The notes: generated by a model not told the origin, from the sequence alone. DNA of 64,000 nucleotides from an uncultured Eubacteriales bacterium (GCA_900079765.1 LT599017.1:2573766-2637765); one strand, 5' to 3'; counted from the stretch's first letter, positions 43,709 through 51,702 are shown. Numbers and translations are program-made.

Positions 43709-43888
43709 ATGAAGACAATCCGTTTTATCTTGAAAATCGCAGGCTTTTCCTTGGCCGTCCTGTCGGCGACCTGCCTTTTTGTGGGCTACTGGGACAAAAT
43801 CGCCCGTGTCTTCCTCCGCATCAACGCCAAGATGACCGGCGTCCCCCTCATCCCTACCGAGTACGACGACTTTGAAACCCTTGCGTGA
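43709..43888 (+). CDS. Small single-helix membrane protein (copy 2)
   Basis: The 59-residue frame has an excellent ribosome site (TAGGAGG, eight bases before the ATG) and follows copy 1 after 22 bases. It has the same plan: MKTIRFILKIAGF, one helix, GYWDKI, then a short insert RVFLRINAKMTG absent from copy 1, and a PTEYDDFETLA end. It is a tandem duplicate that has diverged. Its function is unknown. Confidence 0.78.
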   Translation: MKTIRFILKIAGFSLAVLSATCLFVGYWDKIARVFLRINAKMTGVPLIPTEYDDFETLA

Positions 43889-43934
43889 AAACAATCTACC
43901 TCATGAGCTATTTGCTACTTCCATTTTTAATTTA

Positions 43935-43967
43935 CTTATGATATCATCTTAAATACCATATCATAAG
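43935..43967 (+). promoter_or_regulatory. Perfect inverted repeat before the flavin oxidoreductase gene
   Basis: CTTATGATAT (43935-43944) and ATATCATAAG (43958-43967) are exact inverted repeats 13 bases apart, 27 bases before the start codon. The size and AT-rich half sites fit a dimeric regulator, and promoter-like A/T sequence overlaps it. Confidence 0.55.
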
Positions 43968-43993
43968 ATATCGGAAACTAGGAGTGATAAAGC

Positions 43994-45103
43994 ATGATTG
44001 ACATGCCAGAACTGCGCATAGGCCATCACACTGCGAAAGTCCCTATCGTTCAGGGTGGGATGGGGATCGGGGTTTCGCTGTCAGGACTTGCCTCGGCAGT
44101 TGCAAATCAAGGAGGGATCGGGGTCATTTCGGCTGCTTGTATTGGGTTTCGGGAGCCAGATTTTTATACTAATTTTTCAGAAGCAAACGTGAGAGCTCTG
44201 AGAAAAGAAATTAGGAAAACAAGAGCGTTATCCAAGGGTATTATTGGCGTAAACATTATGGTTGCTATGACAAATTTTGCTGATATGGTGAAAACATCCA
44301 TTGAAGAGGGAATCGATATTATTTTTTCGGGAGCAGGACTTCCGCTTAACCTGCCGGAATTTTTGCATGGTAAAAGCAATACTAGGCTGGTTCCCATTGT
44401 ATCATCCGGAAGAGCCGCCAAAATAATTACAAAAAAATGGATTGAAAAATATGAATATGCTCCCGATGCAATTGTTGTGGAGGGCCCCCTGGCAGGAGGA
44501 CACCTCGGTTTCCTGCCAGAGCAGATTAGGGACCCGCAATATTCTCTGGAACATATTGTGGAAGACGTGATAAATGAAATCAAGCCGCTGGAAGCATCCT
44601 GCCAAAAGCAAGTTCCCGTGATTGCTGCCGGTGGAATTTATCATGGAGGAGATATTTACCGAATCATGTCCCTGGGAATTTCAGGCGTACAAATGGCAAC
44701 CAGATTTGTTGCAACGGAGGAATGTGACGCCTCGCCAGCGTTCAAAAATCAATATGTCCATGCAAATAATGAAGCTATCAAGATTGTGAAAAGCCCTGTG
44801 GGAATGCCGGGAAGAGCCATCAGTAATTCATTCCTCAATGATGTGGAAGCCGGAAATACAAAGCCACGGCAATGCCCGTTTCATTGTATCAAAACCTGCA
44901 ACTATCTGGAGAGTCCCTATTGCATTTCTCTCGCCCTAATCCATGCGCAGAAGGGACAAAGAGGCCTTGTGTTTGCAGGAGCAAATGCGTCAAGAATTCA
45001 TGAAATCACGACAGTGAATCAACTCTTCGACCTTCTGAAAACGGAATATTCTGATTGCGCAATGCCATTACGAGACATCACCGCTCAGCACCCAACACTA
45101 TAG
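43994..45103 (+). CDS. NAD(P)H-dependent flavin oxidoreductase (nitronate monooxygenase/FabK-like)
   Basis: The 369-residue TIM-barrel protein begins PELRIGHHTAKVPIVQGGMGIGVS and has VEGPLAGGHLGF and VIAAGGIYHGGDIYRIMSLGISGVQMATRFV, the FMN-binding segments of the nitronate monooxygenase/FabK superfamily. A cysteine-rich part follows (QCPFHCIKTCNYLESPYC, near residue 300), which is not found in the FabK of the operon. That part may bind a metal or cluster. The enzyme could be an oxidase or a second enoyl reductase; I cannot decide. It is AT-richer than the fab genes. AGGAG precedes the ATG. Confidence 0.88.
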   Translation: MIDMPELRIGHHTAKVPIVQGGMGIGVSLSGLASAVANQGGIGVISAACIGFREPDFYTNFSEANVRALRKEIRKTRALSKGIIGVNIMVAMTNFADMVKTSIEEGIDIIFSGAGLPLNLPEFLHGKSNTRLVPIVSSGRAAKIITKKWIEKYEYAPDAIVVEGPLAGGHLGFLPEQIRDPQYSLEHIVEDVINEIKPLEASCQKQVPVIAAGGIYHGGDIYRIMSLGISGVQMATRFVATEECDASPAFKNQYVHANNEAIKIVKSPVGMPGRAISNSFLNDVEAGNTKPRQCPFHCIKTCNYLESPYCISLALIHAQKGQRGLVFAGANASRIHEITTVNQLFDLLKTEYSDCAMPLRDITAQHPTL

Positions 45104-45287
45104 AACCTAACCCTTAGGCTGATATAGGTACTCCCTAGAAATGGATTTCCTTTTTTAACAATAACGCCGTAAACGCTGATGCCCAATATTTAAGGCATAG
45201 TCTCCCATACTACTGTATCTTTTATCGTTTGTCTCTGCCCGCCACCACCCGGCACATCTTATGGTGTGGCAAGTGGAGGTGGTAAGT
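45104..45287. other. Gap without a recognised feature
   Basis: No gene, strong hairpin or clear promoter is visible between the oxidoreductase stop and the next small gene. Confidence 0.4.
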
Positions 45288-45518
45288 ATGACCATGCAGG
45301 CCATTGTAATTGAAGTGCGGCGAGATCAGCTGCTTGTACTTGACTTTGACAGCCGGCGAAGAGTAATTGTAAATACGCCCCACGCACGTCGGTTCAGTCC
45401 CGGGAATATCGTCCGCATCCGATACAGCGGCATAATGACTATGAGTATCCTGCTGCAAATCTACGCAATCAGCATCTTTGCGCTGCCGCGGTTCGGTCCT
45501 CCGTGCCCCCGTTGCTAA
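45288..45518 (+). CDS. Small conserved-type beta-rich protein
   Basis: The 76-residue protein reads MTMQAIVIEVRRDQLLVLDFDSRRRVIVNTPHARRFSPGNIVRIRYSGIMTMSI and then a proline- and cysteine-containing end. Short clostridial proteins of the same form (ending IxYxGxMTMSxPPQI) are common, and the alternating pattern suggests an OB-like barrel. In this copy the usual PPQI reads LLQI. GGAGG lies eight bases before ATG 45288. The function is unknown. A terminator follows at 45533. Confidence 0.72.
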   Translation: MTMQAIVIEVRRDQLLVLDFDSRRRVIVNTPHARRFSPGNIVRIRYSGIMTMSILLQIYAISIFALPRFGPPCPRC

Positions 45519-45532
45519 TAGCGCTCCTCACG

Positions 45533-45556
45533 CCGCCCCTTAACCGGGGCGGTTTT
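45533..45556 (+). terminator. Terminator of the small beta-rich protein gene
   Basis: CCGCCCC-TTAAC-C-GGGGCGG is followed by TTTT. Confidence 0.85.
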
Positions 45557-45690
45557 CCGTCAAGCCGTACTTTACCTAGGTTCCGCCTATAATCTCCTAA
45601 GTTTCCATACATTTGTACTTGAATAAATAGTTACATTTTGTTACTATTCGTTTGTCCGGTGAGGACAATACTTTTTAGGAGGTCACTGCT

Positions 45691-45789
45691 ATGTTTTTCA
45701 ATTTTGGTAACTTCAGCAACTGTTCCGAACTGTTAAAGTATCTTTTCCAGTACATCAGCACCAGCACCGGTAGCTGCCCGAATTCTTAA
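45691..45789 (+). CDS. 32-residue peptide with its own terminator
   Basis: The frame begins at an ATG with TAGGAGG seven bases upstream and ends 12 bases before a terminator. The peptide is rich in aromatic residues and asparagine at the start (MFFNFGNFSNC), has a leucine/tyrosine helix (LLKYLFQYI), and ends STSTGSCPNS. Two cysteines are 18 residues apart. There is no charge-rich signal sequence. A secreted, signalling or spore-associated peptide is conceivable; nothing more can be said. Confidence 0.6.
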   Translation: MFFNFGNFSNCSELLKYLFQYISTSTGSCPNS

Positions 45790-45801
45790 GTCTCAATACT
45801 T

Positions 45802-45832
45802 GCGGCTCCGCTCCGGCGGGGCTGCTTTTTTT
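45802..45832 (+). terminator. Terminator of the 32-residue peptide gene
   Basis: GCGGCTCCGC-TCCG-GCGGGGCTGC, with two wobble pairs, is followed by eight T residues. Confidence 0.88.
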
Positions 45833-45976
45833 ATTTTGCTTTTCTCCCTGACCCCCCGGCCTCTTACAGGCCGCACGCTACTCGAAATTATTGCATATGG
45901 CGGTTTTTCGGTCAGGCAATAATTTCACAATGCCCAAAATCAATCTATAATGGCCGTCTATGCGTTGGCATGAAAA

Positions 45977-46007
45977 AAGTCCTGTATCCATTGAGAATAC
46001 AGGACTT
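45977..46007 (-). terminator. Terminator of the pst-fet operon
   Basis: AAGTCCTGTAT and ATACAGGACTT are perfect 11-base arms, followed on the minus strand by TTTTTT, 19 bases after the fetB stop. Confidence 0.9.
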
Positions 46008-46025
46008 CCTCTTAGGCCAGCAGCC

Positions 46026-46784
46026 TTATAACAGTTGCTTTCTTTTATTAAAAAAGCCTTTATATGATAGATAGCAAGCCATAAATGAAGAAATGGCGGT
46101 CGTTGATAATAACATAAAGGTTACTATAATTTGATAACGAATGGCCTGTACAGGTGAAGTACCCGCGAGAATGAGTCCAGTCATCATACCCGGTAAAGAA
46201 ACTATGCCCAATGTTTTGGCTGAATCAATTGTCGGAATCATCCCTGTGCGGATGGACCCGCGTATTATTTCTATAGACGATGGTAAAATATCTGCGCCAA
46301 GCGAAAGCTTTGTCTCTATCTCATCGCGCCTACTTTTAAAATCAGTGGATAATTGGTGATAACATAGACCAAGTGCAATCATTGCGTTGCTGATTATCAT
46401 TCCGCTGATCGGTATGACTTGAGTCGGCTGATATTCAATTGCACCTGATAAAACAAGAACGCACAGAGTAAGCCCGGTTCCTGCAGTAATTGAAACAAAC
46501 GAAATCAGGAGGCCATTTTTAATTTCTTTCCCTCTTTTAGAAGCGTTATAAGCGGCGTTAAATATCATAAATAAAACAAGTGATGTCGTAAAATACGGAT
46601 TATTTAGTCCAAAGACAAATTCAAGGATATAGCCTACTGCAATAAGTTGGAGGATTGCCCTAATAACACTGATGATCGTTTCTTTCTCCAGTTTGAGCTT
46701 TTAAAAATAGGAAAAAAGAAGAGAAACAATAACAAGTAACGATGCAATCATAAGGGATCTGATACTTATGTTGGCACCGTTCAT
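46026..46784 (-). pseudogene. fetB: FetB-type ABC permease gene interrupted by an in-frame TAA
   Basis: Reading from ATG 46784, the frame encodes MNGANISIRSLMIASLLVIV and then ...FSYF-stop-KLKLEKETIISVIRAILQLIAVGYILEFVFGLNN, continuing without frame change to 46026. The total is 252 codons, the normal size of the FetB/YbbM (UPF0014) family. The only defect is TAA at 46701-46703 (codon 28), in the loop after the first membrane helix. The downstream part (FNAAYNASKRGKEI, TLGIVSLPGMMTGLILAGTSP) is typical of FetB and undamaged. The start overlaps the fetA stop (ATGA). It is either a recent nonsense mutation, a sequencing error (a single base could restore CAA), or restarts at an internal ATG (46568). 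Confidence 0.88.
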
Positions 46785-47455
46785 CTAAGCACCTCCAATG
46801 ACTCTATTTTACCTTTTTCAATAGTTAACAGCTTGTTGGCATATCTTTTGCCTTGTTCAGGATTATGCGTAACCCACAGAATGGTTATGCCCTCCTGGTT
46901 CATTTCCTTAATTGCATTTTCCACGATCAATGTGTTGTCAACATCAAGGGCAGATGTAACCTCATCAAGCAGTAAAACATCTGGCACGAAAAGCAAAGTC
47001 TGGATTAAGGCTAGCCTTTGCTTCTCCCCTCCTGAAAGAGTTTTGATTTCTTGTTTCATGCCAACATGATTCATATTGAATTGTGAAAACAAAGAATTGA
47101 CACGCTCATGATCAATAGCCTGCTTTCGTATTGAGTAGACAAACAAAATATTATCTTCAACCGTATCTCCGAAAAGTACGGGCGTTTGAAAACAATAGCA
47201 AATCTTTTTTCTTAATTCAATGGGATCCTGTCGCATTATATCGTTTCCGTAAAACGCAATCGACCCTTCTGTTGGGGTAATTAAATGGCAGCAGAGTCTA
47301 AGGAACGTGCTTTTCCCACTTCCGGATTGGCCCATAATTGAGATATAATCACCTGCTTCAATCTCAACAGAAAAATTACTAAGAATCGTATTTTCTCCAT
47401 TACGGTAAAACACATTCCGCAATTCTATCTGACTCAACAAAAACACTTCTTTCAT
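46781..47455 (-). CDS. fetA: ABC transporter ATP-binding protein, FetA type
   Basis: The 224-residue ATPase has Walker A MGQSGSGKST (near residue 43), the Q-loop CYCFQTPVLFG, the signature LSGGEKQRLALI and Walker B VLLLDEVTSALD. With FetB it forms the FetAB exporter linked in E. coli to iron homeostasis. Here the partner carries a stop codon. It follows pstB after 42 bases with no terminator, so it should be read from the pst promoter. The ATG at 47455 has a poor ribosome site; a TTG a few codons later (before SQIELRNV) is an alternative. Confidence 0.88.
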   Translation of the reverse strand: MKEVFLLSQIELRNVFYRNGENTILSNFSVEIEAGDYISIMGQSGSGKSTFLRLCCHLITPTEGSIAFYGNDIMRQDPIELRKKICYCFQTPVLFGDTVEDNILFVYSIRKQAIDHERVNSLFSQFNMNHVGMKQEIKTLSGGEKQRLALIQTLLFVPDVLLLDEVTSALDVDNTLIVENAIKEMNQEGITILWVTHNPEQGKRYANKLLTIEKGKIESLEVLR

Positions 47456-47497
47456 TTGTGAAACAGGTTTTTTTCTATGTGCTCCCGGTCCATTCAG

Positions 47498-48265
47498 CTA
47501 GAACTTGCCGGTTATGTAGTCGCTTAAAAGCTCGGTATGCGGGTTCGCGAATAACTTAGAGGTTTTGCCTGTTTCAACAATTTCTCCTTGAAAAAAAAAC
47601 GCTGTGTAGTCGGAAATGCGACGGGCCTGCTCCATATTATGGGTCACAATGATAATAGTTCGCTCGCTTTTTAGTTCGGTCAGCATATCCTCTATTTTAT
47701 AAGTTGCGATGGGGTCTAGCGCCGAACATGGCTCGTCGAGCAACAAGATCTCAGGTTCAAGCATCAACGCACGGGCAACGCAAAGCCGCTGCTGCTGGCC
47801 CCCGGACAACGATAGAGCCGCCTTGTTAAGTCTATCTTTCACCTCATCGTAAAGTGCGGCAGTTTTTAATTTTTCAACCGCCTTCTCGTAAAAATAGTCG
47901 TTTCCGGCACTATAATGCTCTTTGAGTGGTAAATACATGTTTTTCAGTATACTGGTTGGAAGCGGGTTTGGCTGCTGAAAAATCATACCGGTCTTTTTCC
48001 GCAGAATCCTGACTTTCTCCGGTGAGTGATTTTCATATATGTTCTCCCCGTCCATTTTCACGCTACCAGTCAGCCTAAACGAATCAATCAGATCATTCAA
48101 GCGATTCATAGAACGAAGCAAGGTGGTTTTGCCGCACCCTGATGGCCCGATAAACGTATAGATGGTGTTTCGGGGTATGGAAAGGCTTGCGTTTCGGACG
48201 GCGGCGTGTTCACCATAATAGCAGGTAACATCCTCAATACTGATGGCAATATTTTTATTGTCCAT
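47498..48265 (-). CDS. pstB: Phosphate ABC transporter ATP-binding protein
   Basis: The 255-residue ATPase has the PstB-specific features YGEHAAVRNASLSI, FIGPSGCGKTTLLRSMNRLNDL (Walker A), MIFQQPNPLPTSI, the signature LSGGQQQRLCVARAL and LLLDEPCSALDPIAT. It powers high-affinity phosphate uptake with PstA and PstC. The ATG at 48265 lies inside the last codons of pstA (11-base overlap). No phoU gene follows, which is unusual for pst operons. Confidence 0.96.
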   Translation of the reverse strand: MDNKNIAISIEDVTCYYGEHAAVRNASLSIPRNTIYTFIGPSGCGKTTLLRSMNRLNDLIDSFRLTGSVKMDGENIYENHSPEKVRILRKKTGMIFQQPNPLPTSILKNMYLPLKEHYSAGNDYFYEKAVEKLKTAALYDEVKDRLNKAALSLSGGQQQRLCVARALMLEPEILLLDEPCSALDPIATYKIEDMLTELKSERTIIIVTHNMEQARRISDYTAFFFQGEIVETGKTSKLFANPHTELLSDYITGKF

Positions 48266-49202
48266 TATTCTTCGCACCTACCTTTCCAATCAGCGCTGCG
48301 ATGGCATTCAGCAGTATAATGATTGCAATAAGTACCAATGAAGCGCCGAATGCCACATCGAACTGGTTCCCCTCACCCACCGGCGAGGCATAATAGATAT
48401 ACGTGGTCAATGTACTGCCGCTGTTCCTAAGGGTGGACACCCAATTTTCGGGCGAAAACCACGGCTGGCTGCCCGTCATTCTGATGGAGCCGCCAAGCGT
48501 CAGCCAAACAATGGCGGTATCCCCTATGATGCGTCCCATCCCAAGAATTATGCCGGTTACAAGTCCGTCACGAGCAGCGTTTAAGACTACCTTATATATT
48601 GTCCGCCACTTCGTTGCGCCAAGGGCGAGAGAGGCGTCAATATAGGACGTGGGAACAGCCTTTAGTGATTCCTCCATGCTTTTAATGACAAACGGCAAAA
48701 TCATGATCGCCATGGTGATTCCGGCGACCAGGAAAGAACGTCCATAAGCGCGGCTTGTTCCTTCCACCCCCTCAATCATCACGCTTAGAAAGCCCATTTG
48801 AGGGAGGGTAAAAATAACCAAAGCAAACAGAGCGATGACCACCGTTGGAACGCCGGACAGGATGTCAACTGCGCTTTTTACAAAAGTCCTGAATAGGCTC
48901 TTCTTCGCGTAAAAGCAGAGATAGATAGCCGTCGCGAGGGCGAAAGGGAACGCAATCACGGTTCCGATGATGGTCAGGATAAACGTACCGATGATGGGCG
49001 TGAGGATACCGCCCGACGCCGCATCCAGCGCCGAGGAGTTTGGCTCGGTGATTAGAAACCGAATCGACAGGACGCCCCATCCATACCGCAAAGTAACTAT
49101 GAGAATAAATGCAAACACACACACAAGCAGGCCCATGGCAATGTATGAATAGGCAGTTCCGGCAATATCGAACGCCGCATGATGTTTTTGTTTAATCGTC
49201 AT
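48255..49202 (-). CDS. pstA: Phosphate ABC transporter permease PstA
   Basis: The 315-residue protein has six membrane segments and the permease loop SYIDASLALGATKWRTIYKVVLNAARDGLVTG (EAA motif near residue 195-225). It begins MTIKQKHHAAFDIAGTAYSYI and overlaps pstC by 11 bases, the same spacing as between pstA and pstB. It forms the channel with PstC. Confidence 0.95.
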   Translation of the reverse strand: MTIKQKHHAAFDIAGTAYSYIAMGLLVCVFAFILIVTLRYGWGVLSIRFLITEPNSSALDAASGGILTPIIGTFILTIIGTVIAFPFALATAIYLCFYAKKSLFRTFVKSAVDILSGVPTVVIALFALVIFTLPQMGFLSVMIEGVEGTSRAYGRSFLVAGITMAIMILPFVIKSMEESLKAVPTSYIDASLALGATKWRTIYKVVLNAARDGLVTGIILGMGRIIGDTAIVWLTLGGSIRMTGSQPWFSPENWVSTLRNSGSTLTTYIYYASPVGEGNQFDVAFGASLVLIAIIILLNAIAALIGKVGAKNNGQ

Positions 49203-50160
49203 GTCCTGCGCTCCTCCTCATCTTCTTTTCAATGCTTTTTGCCCCGATGCTGAGCGCAGCGCCAATCAGCAGCAACACCGCCCCGCAGGTAAACAGCGCC
49301 GATTCGACTGCGAACGAGCCCATAGCCTCCGATTTATTGATGATGGCTGCGGCAAGAGGGAGCGTAGGTGCAAGAAAATTGATAAACCCAAGAGACGCTT
49401 TTGGCAGGAATCCGATGCCCCCGCACACCATAGACACGGCAATGGCCTCGCCCATACCGCGTCCTGCCGCAAGAACGATGCCTGCCATAATGCCTGAACG
49501 CGCTCCTGGCAGAATGATCTTCCAAATTACACGAAACTTGCTCATGCCGAACGCATACCCAGTCTCCTTGTAGAGATGGGGCACGGCACGAATTGCATCC
49601 ACCGAAAGGGAGACTACTGTCGGCGCAATCATAAAGGTCAACACAATGCTCGCCGACAGTAAATTCCGCCCGCTCATCTGAAAAAAATCAAGATACTCGA
49701 TTTGACGGTCAACGGTAACAAAGAGCTCTTCCATAAGCGGAACAACAGTGACGATTCCAATGAGGCCAAACACAACGCTTGGCACCGACGCGAGTAGTCT
49801 CACCACCGAAATCAAGATACCAGAAACACGGCGGGAAGAATACTCACAAATAATGATCGCCGAACCGATTCCAATTGCTGAGGCAAGGAGGAGTGCAAGC
49901 GTGGTGGTAATCACCGTCCCGGAGATAAGGCCCAGGATGCCGAAACTGAGCACCGGATCGGCTTCAGAGGAATAGAAGGCGTCCTGGATCTGCTTGTCAA
50001 AGCCGCCGGAGGTAAAGAGGGAAAGGCCGCTGGCCCGGAGAACGGGGAAGGCCTTGTAGAAGACAAACAGAAAAATAAAAACAATGACGGCGATGCTGGC
50101 CGCCGACAGAAGATAAATCACGGCCTCAGGCAGGCCGATATTCCATTTCTTTTTGGTCAT
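49192..50160 (-). CDS. pstC: Phosphate ABC transporter permease PstC
   Basis: The 322-residue permease has six membrane segments and the EAA-type loop LYKETGYAFGMSKFRVIWKIILPGARSGIMAG. The start is ATG 50160 with AAAGGAGG seven bases upstream; the longer frame adds codons that include the ribosome site. It is separated from pstS by a 14-pair hairpin. Confidence 0.95.
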   Translation of the reverse strand: MTKKKWNIGLPEAVIYLLSAASIAVIVFIFLFVFYKAFPVLRASGLSLFTSGGFDKQIQDAFYSSEADPVLSFGILGLISGTVITTTLALLLASAIGIGSAIIICEYSSRRVSGILISVVRLLASVPSVVFGLIGIVTVVPLMEELFVTVDRQIEYLDFFQMSGRNLLSASIVLTFMIAPTVVSLSVDAIRAVPHLYKETGYAFGMSKFRVIWKIILPGARSGIMAGIVLAAGRGMGEAIAVSMVCGGIGFLPKASLGFINFLAPTLPLAAAIINKSEAMGSFAVESALFTCGAVLLLIGAALSIGAKSIEKKMRRSAGHDD

Positions 50161-50179
50161 AAGCAACCTCCTTTCCATT

Positions 50180-50218
50180 GCGAAAGAGACGTGCCTCTCA
50201 CAGACACGTCTCTTTCGC
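50180..50218 (-). other. Hairpin between pstS and pstC
   Basis: GCGAAAGAGACGTG and CACGTCTCTTTCGC are perfect 14-base arms. Without a T run it more likely protects the pstS message or partly attenuates the rest, giving excess binding protein over transporter. Confidence 0.75.
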
Positions 50219-50234
50219 GCCGGTATCCTTTCGT

Positions 50235-51398
50235 TTAGCTGAGCTTTACGTAGCCTTCTTTGACCACGATGTTGTCCTGGCAGTCCTGAGTCTTCAGATA
50301 GTCGATGAAGATGGCGGACAGGCCGGAGGCGTTGCCGTTGGTAAGGCAGAAGAGCTGGCGGCCCATCCCATAGGAGCCGCTGATGACCGTAGCAGAGGTG
50401 GCGCTCTTGCCGTCGAGGGAGAGGGCCTTCACGGTGCTGTCCACAAACCCGATGGAGTCAAAGCCGATGGCGTTCTTGTCCTTGGCCACTGCCTGCTTGA
50501 TGAGGGTGGAGGAGGCGAAGGGGGTGGCGCGCTCTACCACCGACTTCTTTTCCAGGATCATCTCCTCCAGGGTGGCCCGGGTGCCCGAGCCGGTCTCGCG
50601 GGTCATGACCACGATGGGGGCGTCGTTGCCACCTACGTCCTTCCAGTTCTTGATCTCACCGAGGAAGATCTTCGCGGCCTGGTCCTTGGTTAGGTCCTTC
50701 ACAGGGTTGCCGGGATTCACGATGATGGCGATTCCGTCGTTGGCGACGGGGTAGACCTTGAGGGATTTCATCTCATCGGTGGTCAGCTCACGGGAGCTCA
50801 TGCCGATGTTGACTGTGCCGGCCGTCGCGTCCTTGATGCCGGTGCCCGAGCCGCCGCCAGATACGGTGATGGAAAGACCGCTGTTCATGCTCACCAGCTT
50901 GTCGGCCGCAGCCTGCACGATAGGCTGGAGGGTGGTGGAACCGCTGATTTTAAGCGAACCCGACATTTTGGTGAAGTAGTCGATGCTGGCTGTCTTAGTA
51001 GAGGCATTGTAGTTCACTGTAGCGCCGATAGACTCGGAGAATGCTCGGATAGGCACCAGAGTGGACCCGTTGGCCGCTTTGGGCGCCACGATGAGAGTCT
51101 TACTCGCACCATTTACCGTATAGCTTTTGGAGCCGATAGTGAATACCACCGTATAGGCTGCTGTCTTAATGGTGGCCTGCTGTTTGGATTGTTCCCACGT
51201 CACATCGGCACCCAAGGTCTCCGAAATCACGCGGAGGGGGACAAGTGTTGTGCCGCTTTCCACGACCGGATCAACTGTGGGTGTGATCTTTTTGCCATCA
51301 ACTACAAGATTGATGGGGGAGGCGGCCGAAGCGGTGGAAGCCATCATTGCCAGAACGGTAACCACAGCAAGAGTAAGCGCAATAAGTCTTTTTTTCAT
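50235..51398 (-). CDS. pstS: Phosphate-binding protein PstS fused to an N-terminal copper amine oxidase-like domain
   Basis: The 387-residue protein has a signal peptide (MKKRLIALTLAVVTVLAMM, cleavage after ASA). Residues about 28-140 are two repeats of LVPLRVISETLGADVTWEQ / LVPIRAFSESIGATVNYN, the Copper_amine_oxN (PF07833) type common on clostridial surface proteins. The PstS-like domain follows (about 145-387): ISGSTTLQPIVQAAADKL, SGGGSGTGIKDATAGTVNIGMSSREL and TRETGSGTRATLEEMIL, with the phosphate-binding serines. No lipobox cysteine is present, so the usual lipid anchor of Gram-positive PstS is missing. The N-terminal domain may hold the protein at the wall instead. AAGGAG precedes the ATG. 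Confidence 0.92.
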   Translation of the reverse strand: MKKRLIALTLAVVTVLAMMASTASAASPINLVVDGKKITPTVDPVVESGTTLVPLRVISETLGADVTWEQSKQQATIKTAAYTVVFTIGSKSYTVNGASKTLIVAPKAANGSTLVPIRAFSESIGATVNYNASTKTASIDYFTKMSGSLKISGSTTLQPIVQAAADKLVSMNSGLSITVSGGGSGTGIKDATAGTVNIGMSSRELTTDEMKSLKVYPVANDGIAIIVNPGNPVKDLTKDQAAKIFLGEIKNWKDVGGNDAPIVVMTRETGSGTRATLEEMILEKKSVVERATPFASSTLIKQAVAKDKNAIGFDSIGFVDSTVKALSLDGKSATSATVISGSYGMGRQLFCLTNGNASGLSAIFIDYLKTQDCQDNIVVKEGYVKLS

Positions 51399-51422
51399 AG
51401 CTTAATTCTCCTTTTTGATAGG

Positions 51423-51506
51423 TTAAATCAAGTCGATGCCTTCTGTGGGGGGCATAAACTCGCCGCTTTGATACGTGGTATATCGGATTTCGATTTTATT
51501 TCGCAC
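51423..51506 (-). CDS. 27-residue upstream reading frame of the pst operon
   Basis: A GTG start with GAGGAGG four to six bases upstream opens a 27-codon frame (MRNKIEIRYTTY..., then GEFMPPTEGIDLI) that ends 24 bases before pstS. The ribosome site is one of the best in the window. It lies between the Pho-box-like repeats and pstS, so it should be first in the pst message. It could be a leader peptide or a real small protein. Confidence 0.55.
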   Translation of the reverse strand: MRNKIEIRYTTYQSGEFMPPTEGIDLI

Positions 51507-51525
51507 ACTTTCCTCCTCAAATATA

Positions 51526-51569
51526 ATTATGACGTACTGAATGTAAATTTTGTAATCACTGAATGGTAA
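51526..51569 (-). promoter_or_regulatory. Pho-box-like direct repeats of the pst promoter
   Basis: On the minus strand the sequence divides into 11-base units TTACCATTCAG, TGATTACAAAA and TTTACATTCAG. CATTCAGT occurs twice exactly 22 bases apart (51558-51565 and 51536-51543). Eleven-base periodic repeats in place of a -35 box are the mark of PhoB/PhoP activation. A CATAAT follows as a possible -10. Confidence 0.6.
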
Positions 51570-51666
51570 AATATTCATAAAAAATACTAGATTTCGATTT
51601 GGATTGTAAAATTGAATGGAGAAACAGTAACTGAGCCGGGGGAAGCCGGTACGGGATAATAAAAAA

Positions 51667-51702
51667 GGCAGGCATCTTTTCACGTGAGAAAAGATGCCTG
51701 CC
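51667..51702 (-). terminator. Terminator of the phosphoesterase-SLH gene
   Basis: GGCAGGCATCTTTTC and GAAAAGATGCCTGCC form 15 perfect pairs, followed on the minus strand by TTTTTTATT. Confidence 0.92.

Noticed and set aside
43531-43888. Repeat array
   Set aside because: The repetition is at protein level between two coding genes, not a DNA repeat array or CRISPR.
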